Source of the DNA: Whalleya microplaca
Lineage: Eukaryota > Ascomycota > Sordariomycetes > Xylariales > Xylariaceae
Length of the DNA: 64,000 nt
NCBI GenBank assembly: GCA_022497155.1
Contig: MU385744.1
Coordinates: 62,001-126,000 of the forward strand
Direction of reading: 5' to 3'
Part shown: piece by piece, positions 11,004 through 22,768 of the stretch
Layout: each line of letters begins with the position of its first letter
Numbering within the stretch: the first letter of the stretch is position 1
The notes under the pieces: generated by a model
The model's database searches: none
Told to the model about the DNA's origin: nothing
Seen by the model: the letters and a program-made list of their open reading frames with translations, nothing else
Made by a program: the position numbers and the translations under genes

Positions 11004-12705
11004 CTATGACTTCTCCTTGGGCAAGTTAGAGGAGTTGGCTGCCGTCTCGGCGGTACTGGCGTCCTTATGGTGGTGGTGGTGATGGTCCTTATCCTTTCCC
11101 TTCTTCTTGGAGTCCTTCTCCTTCTTGATGGCGGCCTCAGCGACTAACTGTTCGAAGGCCATGTAGTCGCCCTCTTCCTCCGGTGATCTTTGGGCCTGGA
11201 TGAACAGTTAGCAATAGGCTCACAATAGGGACGAAAGACAGAAGGAGGTTGAAACCGGTATGAATGAATGAATGAATCTTACCTTCTGGACAATGTCGCC
11301 GATGATGATCAGCGCCTCGGCGCGCTCGAGGCGCTTGTTCAGGGGCACCTTCTTGTCGTTCAGCACGGTATCGCAGACCTCGCGCAGCACGCTCTGGATC
11401 TCGAACTTGCTGCCGCGCCACGCGGCCGTGAGGATCTTGCCGGTGACCCGGCGCTCGTACTCCATCTTGCGCTCGTCGGTCCACTCCTCGCCGCCGGCCT
11501 GCTCCATGCGCGCCATCTCCTCCATGGTCTGCTGCGCGTCGATCGCCGACGAGATCGTGTTCCAGGTCTCCTTGACCAGCGTGCCCTTGTCCTTCATGCG
11601 GCTGAAGAAGCCGCCGATGCCGAGGAACTTCTGCGACTTGAGCAGCGCCGTCGCCTTCGACAGGTACACGGCGCCGATCGCGTGCAGGATGTCCAGCCCG
11701 AAGCTCTCCATCTTCAGGTTCTCGACCTCGAGCCGCGTCTTCTCCTGGAACGCCTTGGTCACGTCGGGCCCCTTGTCCGTCTCGGTCCATACGGATATGC
11801 GGTCGATGAGCTTGCGGGCAAGGGTATCGACACGCTCCTGTCGGACCTTGGCGCGCTCTTTCTCGTAGGCTGCCAGCTGTTCGCGCTGCTCCTTCGTCAG
11901 GCCGCCCTTCTTCTTCTCCTTCTTGCGCAGCTCCTTTTCCTCTTCTGTCTGCCCTACGAGGTGCGAGTCATCAGACGGGCGGTCCATGAGCGCGGGTCGA
12001 ATAGGGATGGCGTGTCTCGAGGGTGTTGAGGCTCCTGAGGCGCTGGCAGCCGGCGAGGCAGTGCGAGGTGGTAGATTCGGGGGCGCGTCCGGTTTTCCTG
12101 CTGCCGTCTTCTCCGAGGTGGCAGCAGCGGGCTTCTTCTCCGGCTCATCCTCCACGACCACAGCAGGCGGCGCATCCCCGGCCGCGGCCGCTTTTGCGCT
12201 CTCGCGTATAGCCTCCTCGGTGCCCGGGAATTCGGCCTCATCACCCTCGCCGCCCTCGCCTCCCTCTTCTTCGGTCATCGTAATGTCCATGGTAGTGGTA
12301 AGATCCTTCATAAGGCTGATCTCGCCAATCCAGTCAACAAACGCCTCACCGCCAAATATGCTGCTGAAGAACTCAGCCGGGTCGACAAAGCCCTCGGATG
12401 GTTTTGCGCTATCTTTGCCATATTTGTCGTATGCCTTTCTCAAGTCGGTGTCGGACAGCACTTGATAGGCCTCGCCAATAGCTTGGAACTTCTCATGGGC
12501 GGTCGGATCGTTGGGGTTCTTGTCTAGGCATATGCTGTCAGCGGGGGATCAACATGTGCAGGGGGGGCAGGGCCAAATGCTGTAGGCGGTAGCGCGAACC
12601 TGGATGATGGACAATAGCGAGCTTGCGATAAGCTTTCTTGATCTCAAGCTCGGTCGCGGTAGGCTTGACGCCCAAGGCGTCGTAGTAGGTTGTGTCAACA
12701 ACCAT
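11004..12705 (-). CDS. DnaJ (Hsp40) protein with X-domain, Caj1/Djp1-like
   Basis: J-domain co-chaperone that stimulates Hsp70 ATPase. There are three exons on the minus strand, 12600-12705, 11283-12523 and 11004-11195, with introns of 76 and 87 nt; the joined product is 512 aa. The start [13 protein letters not shown] is preferred over an upstream in-frame ATG because it matches J-domain N-termini. The HPD motif is H34-P35-D36, split by intron 1. After the J domain comes [18 protein letters not shown], an acidic and Ala/Pro-rich linker, and a helical DnaJ-X domain (about 215-440) with [20 protein letters not shown]. The C-terminus is Lys-rich and contains six consecutive histidines. Yeast relatives act in peroxisomal import and endocytic traffic; the exact role here is unknown. 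Confidence 0.93.
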
Positions 12706-13702
12706 ACTGGATTGATTCAGTGTTGCGATCACAAAATAGTCGGGCTAGGGCCCATATGTGAGGTTGTGGGGGGGGGGGGACGTGATCGGAGTCGGCGAAT
12801 GTATCGCAGATGGGTGAGTGAGAGAAAATAGGTAAAGTAATATGACTTATTATGAGTGAGGGCGGGGAGGGACGAAGATGATGAAGATGGCTTAAGACAC
12901 TGTAAAGAAAGAGGATTACGTGTCTGTTAAGGTAGTTAAGAAGAAGGTCGTCGCCCAACAAGAAATCTGGGGAGAAAAGCTGCAGAGGATTATGACGATT
13001 GTGAATCTGGGAACTGCAGAGGTACATGTACCGTACCCTACGCCACACTTGTCTGTGAATTGCGTAGGCCGGCGTTCTCAGCCACCCTGTTCTGCCTGTC
13101 ACCGCCCTGCCGCCCTACCGCCTTGGTGCATACGTAAGTACCTAGTGTATGGATGAATGAGCATCCTAGCACATTAGTAGGTAGTGTCTTAACCAGTTAC
13201 TATAAGGTTAGGCTGTTAGGTATAATGAGACCACTAGGTTATATATGAACGCTAGAAGGCCTTGAATGGGCTATAGTCACCACCTACTCAACTACCTATT
13301 CCCAACACTAGCTAAACTAATGCTTGCTCATAGTGCCGTGGCATTGTATGTAATAAGTATGTACTCCAGGAGAAACATGTGAATGCACTATATGGCGGGG
13401 TCATTTTCAAGCTTGTCTGCCCCGCTATCCGAGCCTCAAGTCCGATAGATCCTAGGCAGTCAGCTCTAATAAGATATCCTTCACTCCACGTGGAAAGTCA
13501 ATGTATTTTGATTCTACTCTATGAGTCCCGTAGATAGCCAGATTGGAAGGAATAAGGCAAAGCTCTCATTAAACGCCTCGGAGTCTTCCGTAAAGCAGCC
13601 CACTTCCATGCATGTTGCTTATAGTCTTATGTGACTTACATCAAAAGTATGCAGATCGCATTAGGTAGCAGTCTGACATCTCAACCCCAGGTCCTTGTTT
13701 GC
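12706..13702. other. Intergenic region between DnaJ and epimerase/reductase genes
   Basis: About 1 kb holding the DnaJ promoter and the 3' flank of the next minus-strand gene. It contains a G-run at about 12770-12780 and several short CTAGGT/TACCTA palindromes. I see no gene. Confidence 0.6.
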
Positions 13703-14669
13703 TTATTTAACTCCTCCAGCCTTCATCCTCTCAAAGCACTGTCGATAAGCCACATGGACTTCCGGTACTGAGTAGCCATACTCCTTCAACTTCTTCTCCA
13801 GCTTCGTCGTGTCCAGCAGGCAGTTGCTTCGGCCTGCCTTGATGACCTTGGCCTGCTCCTCCACCGTGAAGTTCTTCCACGTGAAATCGGGACGGATGAT
13901 TTCCTTGAAGAGCGACAGCACCTCGTTGTGGCTGATGGCTCCTGGGTTAGTAAAGTTGTACACGCCGGTGTCCTTGTGCTCCGCCATCAGGATGGATGCA
14001 GGCAGGAGGTCAGTCAGGATGGTGTTACTGTTCGGGATGTCGACCACGCGCTCGTACTTGCTGATCTTGGTCACAAAGTTGCGCGGGTGAAGATCATCTG
14101 ATACTGGCATACGAAGCCGGAGAATCAAGCAGTTCGTGTAGTACTTCATGACCTACACGCCGTCATCAGTCAGCCACAGTTGCTACCTTGTTGCGCTCGG
14201 AAGCGCTACGGATCGATCTCACCTCCTCGACGTGGCCCTTGGTCTCGGAGTAGAAGCTCCCCTTGAAGTTGGCCGGGTCCGTCTCCTTGAAGCCCGGACC
14301 ACCGATCGGGTGGGTATCGTTATAGTGGTAGATGCATCCGGTGGCGAAGACGGTACAGTGGACGCCGGCAAGGAAACAGCAGTCAGTCAGGTTAATGGTT
14401 CCAATCACATTGGAACGCATCGTCGCCTCCTTGTTGTCCTCACACCAGTCCACATTGGGACGACCGGTAGAACCGGCACAGTTCAGGACATGAGTGGGCT
14501 TGACCTTGGCAAGCTCGGCCTTGACCGCTTCACGATCCTCCATTCGCACCGTTGTCGTGAATACTGACTTGCCTTGACTCTTCAGAATAGATTCCAGGTG
14601 ACCAGCAACCCAACCTTGTCCACCCCAGATGAGGAATCGGTTTGCGCCGGTGCCATTGGTTGTTGCCAT
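13703..14669 (-). CDS. UDP-4-keto-6-deoxyglucose 3,5-epimerase/4-reductase (NRS/ER-like)
   Basis: Two exons, 14223-14669 and 13703-14152, joined in phase 0 around a 70-nt GT-AG intron, give 298 aa, the usual size for this family. It is an extended short-chain dehydrogenase: a Rossmann loop GGQGWVAGH near residue 16, NVDWCEDNKE, and an active-site YSETK with Y140 and K144. The C-terminal half has DDLHPRNFVTKISKYERVVD and GVYNFTNPGAISHNE, characteristic of plant NRS/ER and fungal UER proteins. The reaction expected is conversion of UDP-4-keto-6-deoxyglucose to UDP-L-rhamnose, the last step of nucleotide-rhamnose synthesis in the cytosol. The partner 4,6-dehydratase is not in this window. Intact. 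Confidence 0.92.
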
Positions 14670-14734
14670 CGTGAGTGCGGTCTTGTTTCGTCTTGCCTTG
14701 TCTTGTACGCAGGGGTTGCAGCGGTTAAAGGGGA

Positions 14735-14780
14735 AGATGCAGATGCGGATGCAGAGGCAGATGCAGAGGCAGATGCAGAG
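14735..14780. repeat. GATGCAGAG-type tandem repeat in 5' flank
   Basis: Degenerate repeats of GATGCAGAG/GATGCG begin 66 bp upstream of the epimerase/reductase ATG, probably within its 5' UTR or core promoter. Confidence 0.8.
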
Positions 14781-14942
14781 GATACCTAGGTACGGAAGGA
14801 GAGAAAAAGCTGGTTGAGATGAGAAAAGAGAGCGTGCTTTAAGAGAGGAAGAAAGTGCATGTGCATGCGCAAAGGACAGAATACAGAAAGCACAATGCTC
14901 GGAATGCCAGAAGTCAAATAAATGGGTTTATAAGTTTCACAA

Positions 14943-14974
14943 TACCTACTACGTAGTACTGTACGTAGTAGGTA
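14943..14974. repeat. Perfect inverted repeat, 13-bp arms
   Basis: The arms TACCTACTACGTA and TACGTAGTAGGTA are exact reverse complements separated by six bases (GTACTG). It lies about 275-305 bp upstream of the epimerase/reductase start, close to a TATAAA-like element on the same strand. Confidence 0.9.
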
Positions 14975-15535
14975 GTGCCTAGTTAGGGATGCAGCAGCCC
15001 TCTCGGAGGCTTGGATGGCTTTGGAGGGGCAAAATTGTCTTACGTTGTTGTACAGTTGGTAGGGACGGATGATCGGCAACTGTTCAAGACAATCGTCTCA
15101 ACCAGCTCCTACATACGTACTTCTTTATATTACATGATCAGGACCCAGCCAAAAATATCTATTGAACATTGAATCATAGCCGAAATTGGGGGGATGAAAG
15201 CCTCGATTGCAGCCATGAGTCAAGTGGCTTTAGTAGCACATGGGAAAGCTACACCTACATTACTTATTGAATCATTGCTCTTCCACTGCATTTCACGTCA
15301 TACTTATCTGTCTCATAGTAATTTGGCATATTTTACTAGCTGAAGTTATACACCAATTCCGTGAGGTCGTACGCATGGCAGTCCTCATTATAGGCACACA
15401 CAAGGGACGATAATTGGTGTACATAATATGTTTATCTCTGGTTATCTAACCTACCCGCTACTGCAGATATCATTGAACGCTGGAGAAATCTTTGCCATCA
15501 TATTCCGGAGAACGCTGTTAGTTAATATGCATGCA

Positions 15536-16326
15536 TTAAGCCTCAAACCCCAAGAGTATGACTCTAGGCTCTTCACCAAACCCAAAGAGGACAGCCGAAT
15601 TTTGCGTGTTGCGGAAATCCCAGTTGGATGGAAGATACTCTACCAGATCCTTGGGAGTAAAGACAGCGCCAGTCACCAACCCTAGGGCACCCGAGACCCA
15701 AACGATAAGGAGGCCGAAAGCAATGGCGACAAATATGCAGAACGCCAATTGATACTCCGGATGATTGAGAATGATTGGATATAACGTGGCTGTCCAGTGC
15801 TGACTTGTCTGGGCGACTTGAGAGTCCTAGCGTAGTTGACCAGGTTAGTTTCAGCCTCATCGCCATTTGGATGGTTAACAAGGGTTCGACCACCTACCTC
15901 TATTGCCTTTTTCAGCTTCATAGCCTCGTACGCATCCGCCGCAAGCACGGGTGCATGGCTCTGAAAGTCCGAGTCCCAGGCAGCGAGTGACTGAAGGAAA
16001 CACCTCAGGTCCTCGCGGCTTGCTTGACGCACGTTGTGGCCCAGCAGGGCAGCCTTGTCGATGTTCTGCATGACAGCCTCAGGCAACTCATGAATTTGAG
16101 CGATCCGACGAAGCCAGGTGCGGACATCTTGAAGAGTTGCATCTTCGCAGGGCGCTTGGTCAACAATTGGTTGGAACGCTTCCTTCTAGGAATGATATTC
16201 TATGGCTGTATTGTCCAAAGTGATCGTGCCATCTTTGCCATTGGTAAAGCTCAGAGGGATGACAATATCCGATGTAGTCGAGGGTCTAGGTAACCCGGTA
16301 GCCCTTCCTTTTTTCGATGTTTTCAT
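15536..16326 (-). pseudogene. Interrupted gene for an unknown single-pass membrane protein
   Basis: I read a coherent minus-strand coding frame that I cannot assign. From the ATG at 16326 (MKTSKKGRATGLP) it runs 46 codons, meets TAG at 16186-16188, and continues in the same frame as KEAFQPIVDQAPCEDATLQD to 15898. A 71-nt GT-AG intron (15827-15897) with a CTAAC branch site follows, then a 97-codon exon (15536-15826). The last exon has a hydrophobic segment (FCIFVAIAFGLLIVWVSG) and ends FGEEPRVILLGFEA. The frame is also open upstream of the ATG to 16443. The TAG could be a nonsense mutation (for example CAG to TAG), the acceptor of a weakly bounded 78-nt in-frame intron (donor GTCATC), or a readthrough site. 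The good downstream intron argues this was or is a real gene. Confidence 0.5.
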
Positions 16327-17486
16327 CTTTCCCAGAATGCTGAGCTTAGTTATGTCTACAACCACAAGTAGGCTGTGGTAGAGGAGAAACTGGTGATATA
16401 TGTCTTTGCCGGGGATGACAATGTTTAAGGATTCAAAGAGAGGTTATCTGACCAAGAACTGTAAGAGTCTCTAAGTGGTGAAGCTAGATAAAGCGAGCTG
16501 AGATAAAGTGAGCTACGATAGTAAAGAGAGTTGAACCACACCTGTAACCTAGCCTATGTTAGATCTTGGGTAGATTCAGGAACCAAAGGTTCGGTTGGGG
16601 CTTCCGCAAACCCAAAAGGTTGATTGGATAGGCATGTCCAATAGCAGCAGCCTGGAGGAGGCAGCTGAGAGATAGCCCTTGCTGGGTGAAGCATGTGCAT
16701 ACATAATAGTGCACGTATCTACGTATAATGCACTACTGCCTGGTCCGAGCTGGGGATAAGGTCTATGCATACATACAGGTACATAGTAGGCAACCCTGGC
16801 TTCTGGGGATACTACCTCAGCTGCTTATTACTGCTGGGTAGGTACCTAACCTACTGCCTAAAGCCAACTCCACAGTGATCCCCTTGGGCGCTAACCCCCT
16901 ATTTATTCACACCTACATGTATCCTGATGTTTGTAATCATGTACCTTGAGTAATTCCTTGAGTGGCCCACAGACCGTAAGCATAGCCCAATCAACCAGAC
17001 CAATTCAAAGTCTTGACGATGGCCTGCATGGGGACGTGACTTGGCACGGACTGAAATTTGATGAATTCAGTGTGGAGTTTGCATATAATACCTTGAATCT
17101 AGTCTGCGAATCTCTTCCCATCTGGGCCATCCTGCTCGATCGATTTTCTAGAACACCGAGTATTTTTTTGGCCCATTTCCCAACGAGATCCTCACTGAAT
17201 AACATAACAAAAAATCACAATGTTACATACGTAGCCTGTTGAACGCCGTTACCATTCACCATCCACCATTCACTATTGTTTGCTTCACCCGCTAGGTAAT
17301 TTCATCCGGTGTTTCGGCTTCACTCTCTTTTATAAACCGACTTCGTGATACCACACCTACCTACCTTTCTAGGTAATCCTCAATCAACACCGCGTGCCAC
17401 CCCTGAATACCTACATACCTGAATCCATACATACTTCCCTTGACTGCATCTCGGGCTACCTAACTATAAATTGCCTTGTCGCAAAA
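16327..17486. other. ERG9 upstream region
   Basis: Intergenic sequence ending at the squalene synthase ATG, with a TATA box at 17331. A plus frame at 16946-17242 has no protein-like features and is probably chance. Many short CCTA/TAGG palindromes are present. Confidence 0.55.
17331..17336 (+). promoter_or_regulatory. TATA box of ERG9
   Basis: TATAAA preceded by a CT-rich tract (CACTCTCTTT), 151 bp upstream of the ERG9 start codon. The spacing and pyrimidine flank suit a fungal core promoter. I found no exact sterol-response element beside it. Confidence 0.55.
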
Positions 17487-19098
17487 ATGGGCGTCCTCGG
17501 CACTGCTCTCTACCTCGCCTTCCACCCGAACCAGCTCCGGTCAATAATACAATGGTAAGTGCATTATTCTGTTGTCCATCTCGCCCACCGACCTGCTTAC
17601 TGATGGATCATTGTTTTTTGTAGGAAGGTCTGGCACGAACCCGTCCACCACCGCGATCCGTCCAAGGAGACGCCCACTATGCGATCATGCTTCCACTTCC
17701 TGAACATGACGAGTCGGAGTTTCGCCGCCGTCATTCAAGAGCTGAACCCTGATATGCTCGTACCCATCGCCCTGTTCTACCTTGTTCTGAGAGGACTCGA
17801 CACCATCGAGGATGACATGACCATCTCGGCATCAACGAAAGAACCTCTGCTTCGCGAGTTCAGCAAGTACATGCGGACAGACGGCTGGACCTTCACCGAA
17901 AACGGCCCCAACGAGAAGGATCGGGAGCTCCTCGTTCACTTCGACGATGTTATTGTCGAGTTGAAGAAGCTCAACAAGAGCTACTATGATATCATCGAGG
18001 ATATCACTATCAAGATGGGCAACGGCATGGCCGACTATGCTCTCAATGCCGAGTTTAACAATGACGGTGTCAAGACTGTCAAACAGTACGAAGAGTATTG
18101 CCACTATGTGGCCGGCTTGGTCGGTGAGGGTCTAACGCGCATATTCGTCGAGGGCAAATACGCCAACCCTGCTCTGCTCGACCGCATGGAATTGACCGAG
18201 AGCATGGGTCAGTTCCTACAGAAGACCAACATTATCCGTGACGTGCACGAGGATTTCGAGGACAAGCGCCGGTTCTGGCCCAAGGACGTCTGGAGCAAGT
18301 ATGTTGACAAGTGGGACGACCTGTTCGACCCCAAATACCGCACACAGGCTGTCCATTGCAGCTCCGAAATGGTCCTCAATGCTTTACAACATGCCGACCA
18401 GTGCTTGTTCTACATGGCTGGCATCAAGGAGCAGAGTGTTTTCAATTTTGTTGCTATCCCGCAGACCATGGCCATTGCGACGCTCGAGCTAGTCTTCCAG
18501 AACCCTAAGATCTTCCACAGCCATATCAAGATAACCAAGGGTGATGCCTGTCAGCTAATGCTGCAGTCGACACAGAATCTGCAGGTGGTGTGCGAGGTAT
18601 TCAGACGGTATGCGAGGAGAATAGCTAAGAAGAATGACCCGAGGGATCCTCATTTCCTCGACATCAGCGTGGCTTGTGGCAAGGTAAGCAGGCAAACTTC
18701 TACTTTGCACCTAAGAAACTGACCGTGATTTGCAGATTGAGCAATTCATCGAGACGCTCTTCCCCTCTCAAGATGCAAAGAAGGTTGCTGCTGTACAAGA
18801 CGTTCAGGGTGACAAGGCCGACAACAACGACATTACAGAGGCCTTGATCCTAGTCGGAGTCGTGCTACTCGTGTTACTCGTGATATCTGGCCTGATGGTA
18901 CGTGAACTATTGACGCGATCCTGCATCCACTGGAGGATTATACTAATCCGAGTTCAACAGCTCGGGGCAGCCTGGTATCTAGGAGCAAGATTCGACATAA
19001 TGTGGGATAAGCATGCGGCAGAAACCCTTAAAGCGGCAAAAGCGGCAGCCAAGGCAACGACCACGGCGATAGCCCACGAGGTCCACGAAGAGTTGTAG
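17487..19098 (+). CDS. ERG9: Squalene synthase (farnesyl-diphosphate farnesyltransferase)
   Basis: Condenses two farnesyl diphosphates to presqualene diphosphate and reduces this with NADPH to squalene, the committed step of ergosterol synthesis at the endoplasmic reticulum membrane. Four exons, 17487-17554, 17624-18683, 18736-18897 and 18961-19098, give 475 aa; the last intron has a TACTAATCC branch site. The two Mg-binding aspartate motifs are DTIEDD at 82-87 and DVHED at 229-233. [16 protein letters not shown] and [12 protein letters not shown] are family hallmarks. A C-terminal membrane anchor lies in exon 3 (about 410-430, [16 protein letters not shown]), followed by an Ala/Lys-rich tail encoded by exon 4. 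All catalytic residues are present and the length is normal. Confidence 0.97.
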
Positions 19099-22000
19099 TT
19101 GACGAGTGTGTATGTTTGCTTTCTCCAGACGTCGATTTTATACGTTATGAAGGCCAATAGTCCGACAGGGTGACTATATACGATTTCAAGGCCGCTAATG
19201 ATGTCGTCACGCTCCTATAGGGTAAGTTTCTGTGCATGTCTTGCAAGACATCAGGGCAAGGTCGGTCCAATAGCCCTACCACTACAGACTAATGTTATAA
19301 TTAATACCTTTTCTGTTTTCGGGTGTGTGTTGATGCTTTTGAACGTGGTCTTAGAAACTCAAGACTAGCACGGATGTCAAATTGCAGTCCAGTCCTCTTC
19401 AATGACTGTGGTTGTGCCGAGAAGTGCTGATATCGAACCCAACATCGCGAGGAGTACCGGGCCCAACGCGGCTCGTAGGCACACGGCGGTCAGTGGAATC
19501 ACTCCCTTCTCCCCAGGGATGTTTCTACCGTCGTGGATCGCGAACATACTTTTGAACCCGAAGTGCCGAATAGTAAATAAGCTACGTCTCATATTGTATA
19601 CCCGTGATGACGACGATTTTAGCTTCCTCACCTAACTACGCTTCGCAAATGTTTACCTGTATACCCAAACGGATCCGAGACAAGACATGGTGACGTTAGT
19701 GGGGTCATATGTCCTCCGTTTCAGCAAGCGGTTGAGGGTGTCTCGTTTCGACTTGTCTTGGCTTGGCTGTCTCATGTGCATTACGTAGCACAGCGCGCGC
19801 AACGTGGTTTTTCTCAAACATATCTCGCTCTTTCGCTCCTACATATATCTTGGCATAGTTACACGGCAGATGCTGTGAATCTCGTATGCCATCGCCCTCT
19901 AACGTCTTTACGACGTTCCAGGGGGAGCTCTTCCAATCCGTCGAATCTTGTACAATGCAAGCCGTATCACAGGATAAGATTATTTTCAATAAAAGAAACT
20001 CCGCCAATCACATGTTGGCTCCCACTTATATGATTATGTCAAAAGTCCCTCGCTGCTTCCGAGGCAGTGCCTGCGTTTAATTTGAAGATAACGAGGCTGC
20101 TAGTGTCGATACCGCAGCCTTGATGAAATATAGAAGCAATGCCATATCATTAAGATTCGAGTTCGAATTAATAATTGTTTATCTCACAAGACATATAACC
20201 TTTTACCTAACCATCAGCAGTCTCATGATATATGTCACACTTCTGAAGTTGTAAAAATTACAAGTGGGAACTTAAGACTATCTCTTTGCACGGATGATAT
20301 TCAGGAATGTATATGAAGTGGAATCTATGCGGCTATTAAACTTCAGTATAAGTCATTGAAACCGCTTTCCACATACTCCGGTGTGTCCTGTCTACTAGAT
20401 TCTTCATCTAAATAGAGGTTTTCATAGCAGCCAGGATAAAAGGTCGGCTCACTTTTTATATGTCTACCCCATCAACGAGATGAATTGATGAGGCAAGAAA
20501 GTTGCGCTCGCCACACCGCCGAACCGGACATTCTTCTCCCTTGCTTATCTCCTTGACATATTAAACCAGCAGGCTCAACATCCCGAGTTGTTAAAAATGC
20601 GCCAGCGCTATACCTGAATATCCCCGAACGGCCCCAACGGGGACGGGCGATATTCTCAAAGGCCGGCCCCCGCTGTGGTACATTCCTAGCCCATTCCAAA
20701 AGCCGGAGATACCGTAATTACATAGTCCTTAATTACACTAATGGCATCGTATTCAGAACCATAGCACATCTCCAATGTAACAACATCCACATCTTTTCAA
20801 ATGAAGACATGAGGCGCAGTCAGAGGTCCTTGATATCATTAGTGAGTATATGAGTTATCACATGACATGTTGCAATAGTATAAGCCAATAGAGCACCTAG
20901 GTATTTCAGTTGATCTCGCCATTGTTCCACTCCCATCTCCTTAATTTGCTCTTCACATCCGGTGGTGCTGTTTACTAAGTGGCTACCTCGCATCTCAAGA
21001 GTCAAAAATGTTGTAATTAGCTAACCCCGTTAACCATGAATTTCATTTGATACATGACACAAATATATTACATAACCTGTTTATGAGATTAACTTGGGGG
21101 CTCTTCTGCATACTTTGAAGCTAGATTCGTAGTCAACAAATAGAGAGGGGTAGGATTTGGTATCTCTAGAAAGACATGGACCTTTTAGTGCAGCCTGTCG
21201 TCACAAATGATGAATGATGAAGCTGTAACAAATGAGATTCCTTTCTATGAGGAAGTACCTAGGTAGTTTGGAATGTGTAAAACTAGGTACCAAAGTTACA
21301 TACATGCCCATAGAGGCCCAACAACGCAGAGCAAATTCCTTGACCAGACACATCTATATATATCTAATTATATCTCTTTCTGTTGCTTTTTGGCGATGCC
21401 TGTCTAGTCTTTCGTTTCGTAGACACGTGGTTGTTGAAATCCGTATAAATAAACTTAGGGCAGTTTGGCTCACATACACATAGAATACCCACGTGTGGCG
21501 TTGTTTCAACAAGAAAGTGGCTTGCTTATGCTGTTTCGTGAGCGCTAGGTTAGCCCTTTGCGCGCCGTTCCTTCTGATAGTACGAACCTATAAAGCCGAT
21601 ACATTACAGTTTCAGCAGAAACGCCAGCTGAACAGATAGCCGAAACTCTATTGGGTGGAATACTCTATTTCATCCTTTTTGAGACCCGTAGGAATGACTG
21701 AAGCCGTTTTCAAGGAGAACCGATATACGAAAGGAGGTGACGCAAAAAACAGCCACGTTAGGATCTACAATCCTTTTGTTTAATCTGAATATATATGTAC
21801 ACCTATGAATATATATGAAGTGGGCGCCCATCAAGCGACCAGCTGAGGCAACCAACCGACCGAGACTGACAGCCCACCTGCGTCCCGACCACTATGTATC
21901 GCTGCTGTGCTATGCTGACCAGTCATTGCGTGCGCACCCGCCAGATCTCGCGTTCGGATCGGCAGGCTCCGAGGGGAACGTCGGCGTTCCGTAGATCTGG

Positions 22001-22768
22001 TCAGCTGCAGGTACAATGCGGGGATCTGCAGCCGTGCAGGTTAAATGGAGGCCAGCCAGGGTCTTATTATAGATAAACTACGTGCGGCATGTGAAAAACA
22101 CGAACTCTATCTATTTTTTAAAGGTGCCCCCGTTGTCGGTCACGGGTAATTATGTATCTAAGCTCAGGAGCCCATGTTCTGACCTTCTACAACGATGTAG
22201 TGATGTCTAGGGACTAGCTACGAATATGTAACCTAGTGAGATGTTAGGAATACAGTTAGTGCTTTTGCTTCAACGTCAAAACAAAACGATGGTTCCTGAA
22301 TGCTTTATATATATGTACTTGGTGGCATTAACCTCAAATATACACAGCAGCGGCAAGATAGTACTCGTTTCTGAGTAGCCTAGAAGGCCCGCGAAGGTAA
22401 CGCTTAGTTTTCGCTTAGAAATGCATTTCTCCTTATTTTTCGCCTCCCCACGCCTCCCTTCCACGACGTGCGCAGGACATGTCTATAATGCAATAAAATC
22501 ATCGCTCGTAATGCACGTAGGCCTTTCCTGGTTCAAAATTCAAAATGGATAGGATCCGAATATACGCTAAGTTTTCTTTTTTGCCCGAACCTCAACCCAC
22601 TCTTTGTCATTCACTTCCGGATGGCATGGTACCTGGAGGAGCCAATGCAACAGGACGGTGACAAGAATGATGCTAACCATATACTTCCCCAAGACATGCA
22701 GAGGGCAATATATAAGCAGAAGGCGGCAATGGTGATAGTCTTCAGTAAAAGTTTTTCTCTGGACTAGA
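19099..22768. other. Gene-free region, 3.7 kb
   Basis: Only short frames of 60-100 codons without domains, splice structure or recognisable motifs. A GC-richer patch at about 20500-20700 contains a minus frame of 75 codons that looks accidental. No RNA gene or mobile element is recognised. Confidence 0.55.

Larger units (their letters stand above)
14670..15535. other. Upstream region of the epimerase/reductase gene
   Basis: Contains the tandem repeat at 14735, a TATAAA-like element on the minus strand near 14930, and a perfect inverted repeat at 14943-14974. No further gene is seen up to 15535. Confidence 0.6.

Noticed and set aside
11268..12029. Long plus-strand frame of 253 codons
   Set aside because: It is the antisense shadow of the DnaJ coding exon, with Leu/Ala/Arg-rich composition typical of a mirrored GC-rich gene.
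17281..17486. Sterol-response element in the ERG9 promoter
   Set aside because: GTGATACCACACC and GTGCCACCCC are only loose matches; no exact ATCACNCCAC-type site is present.
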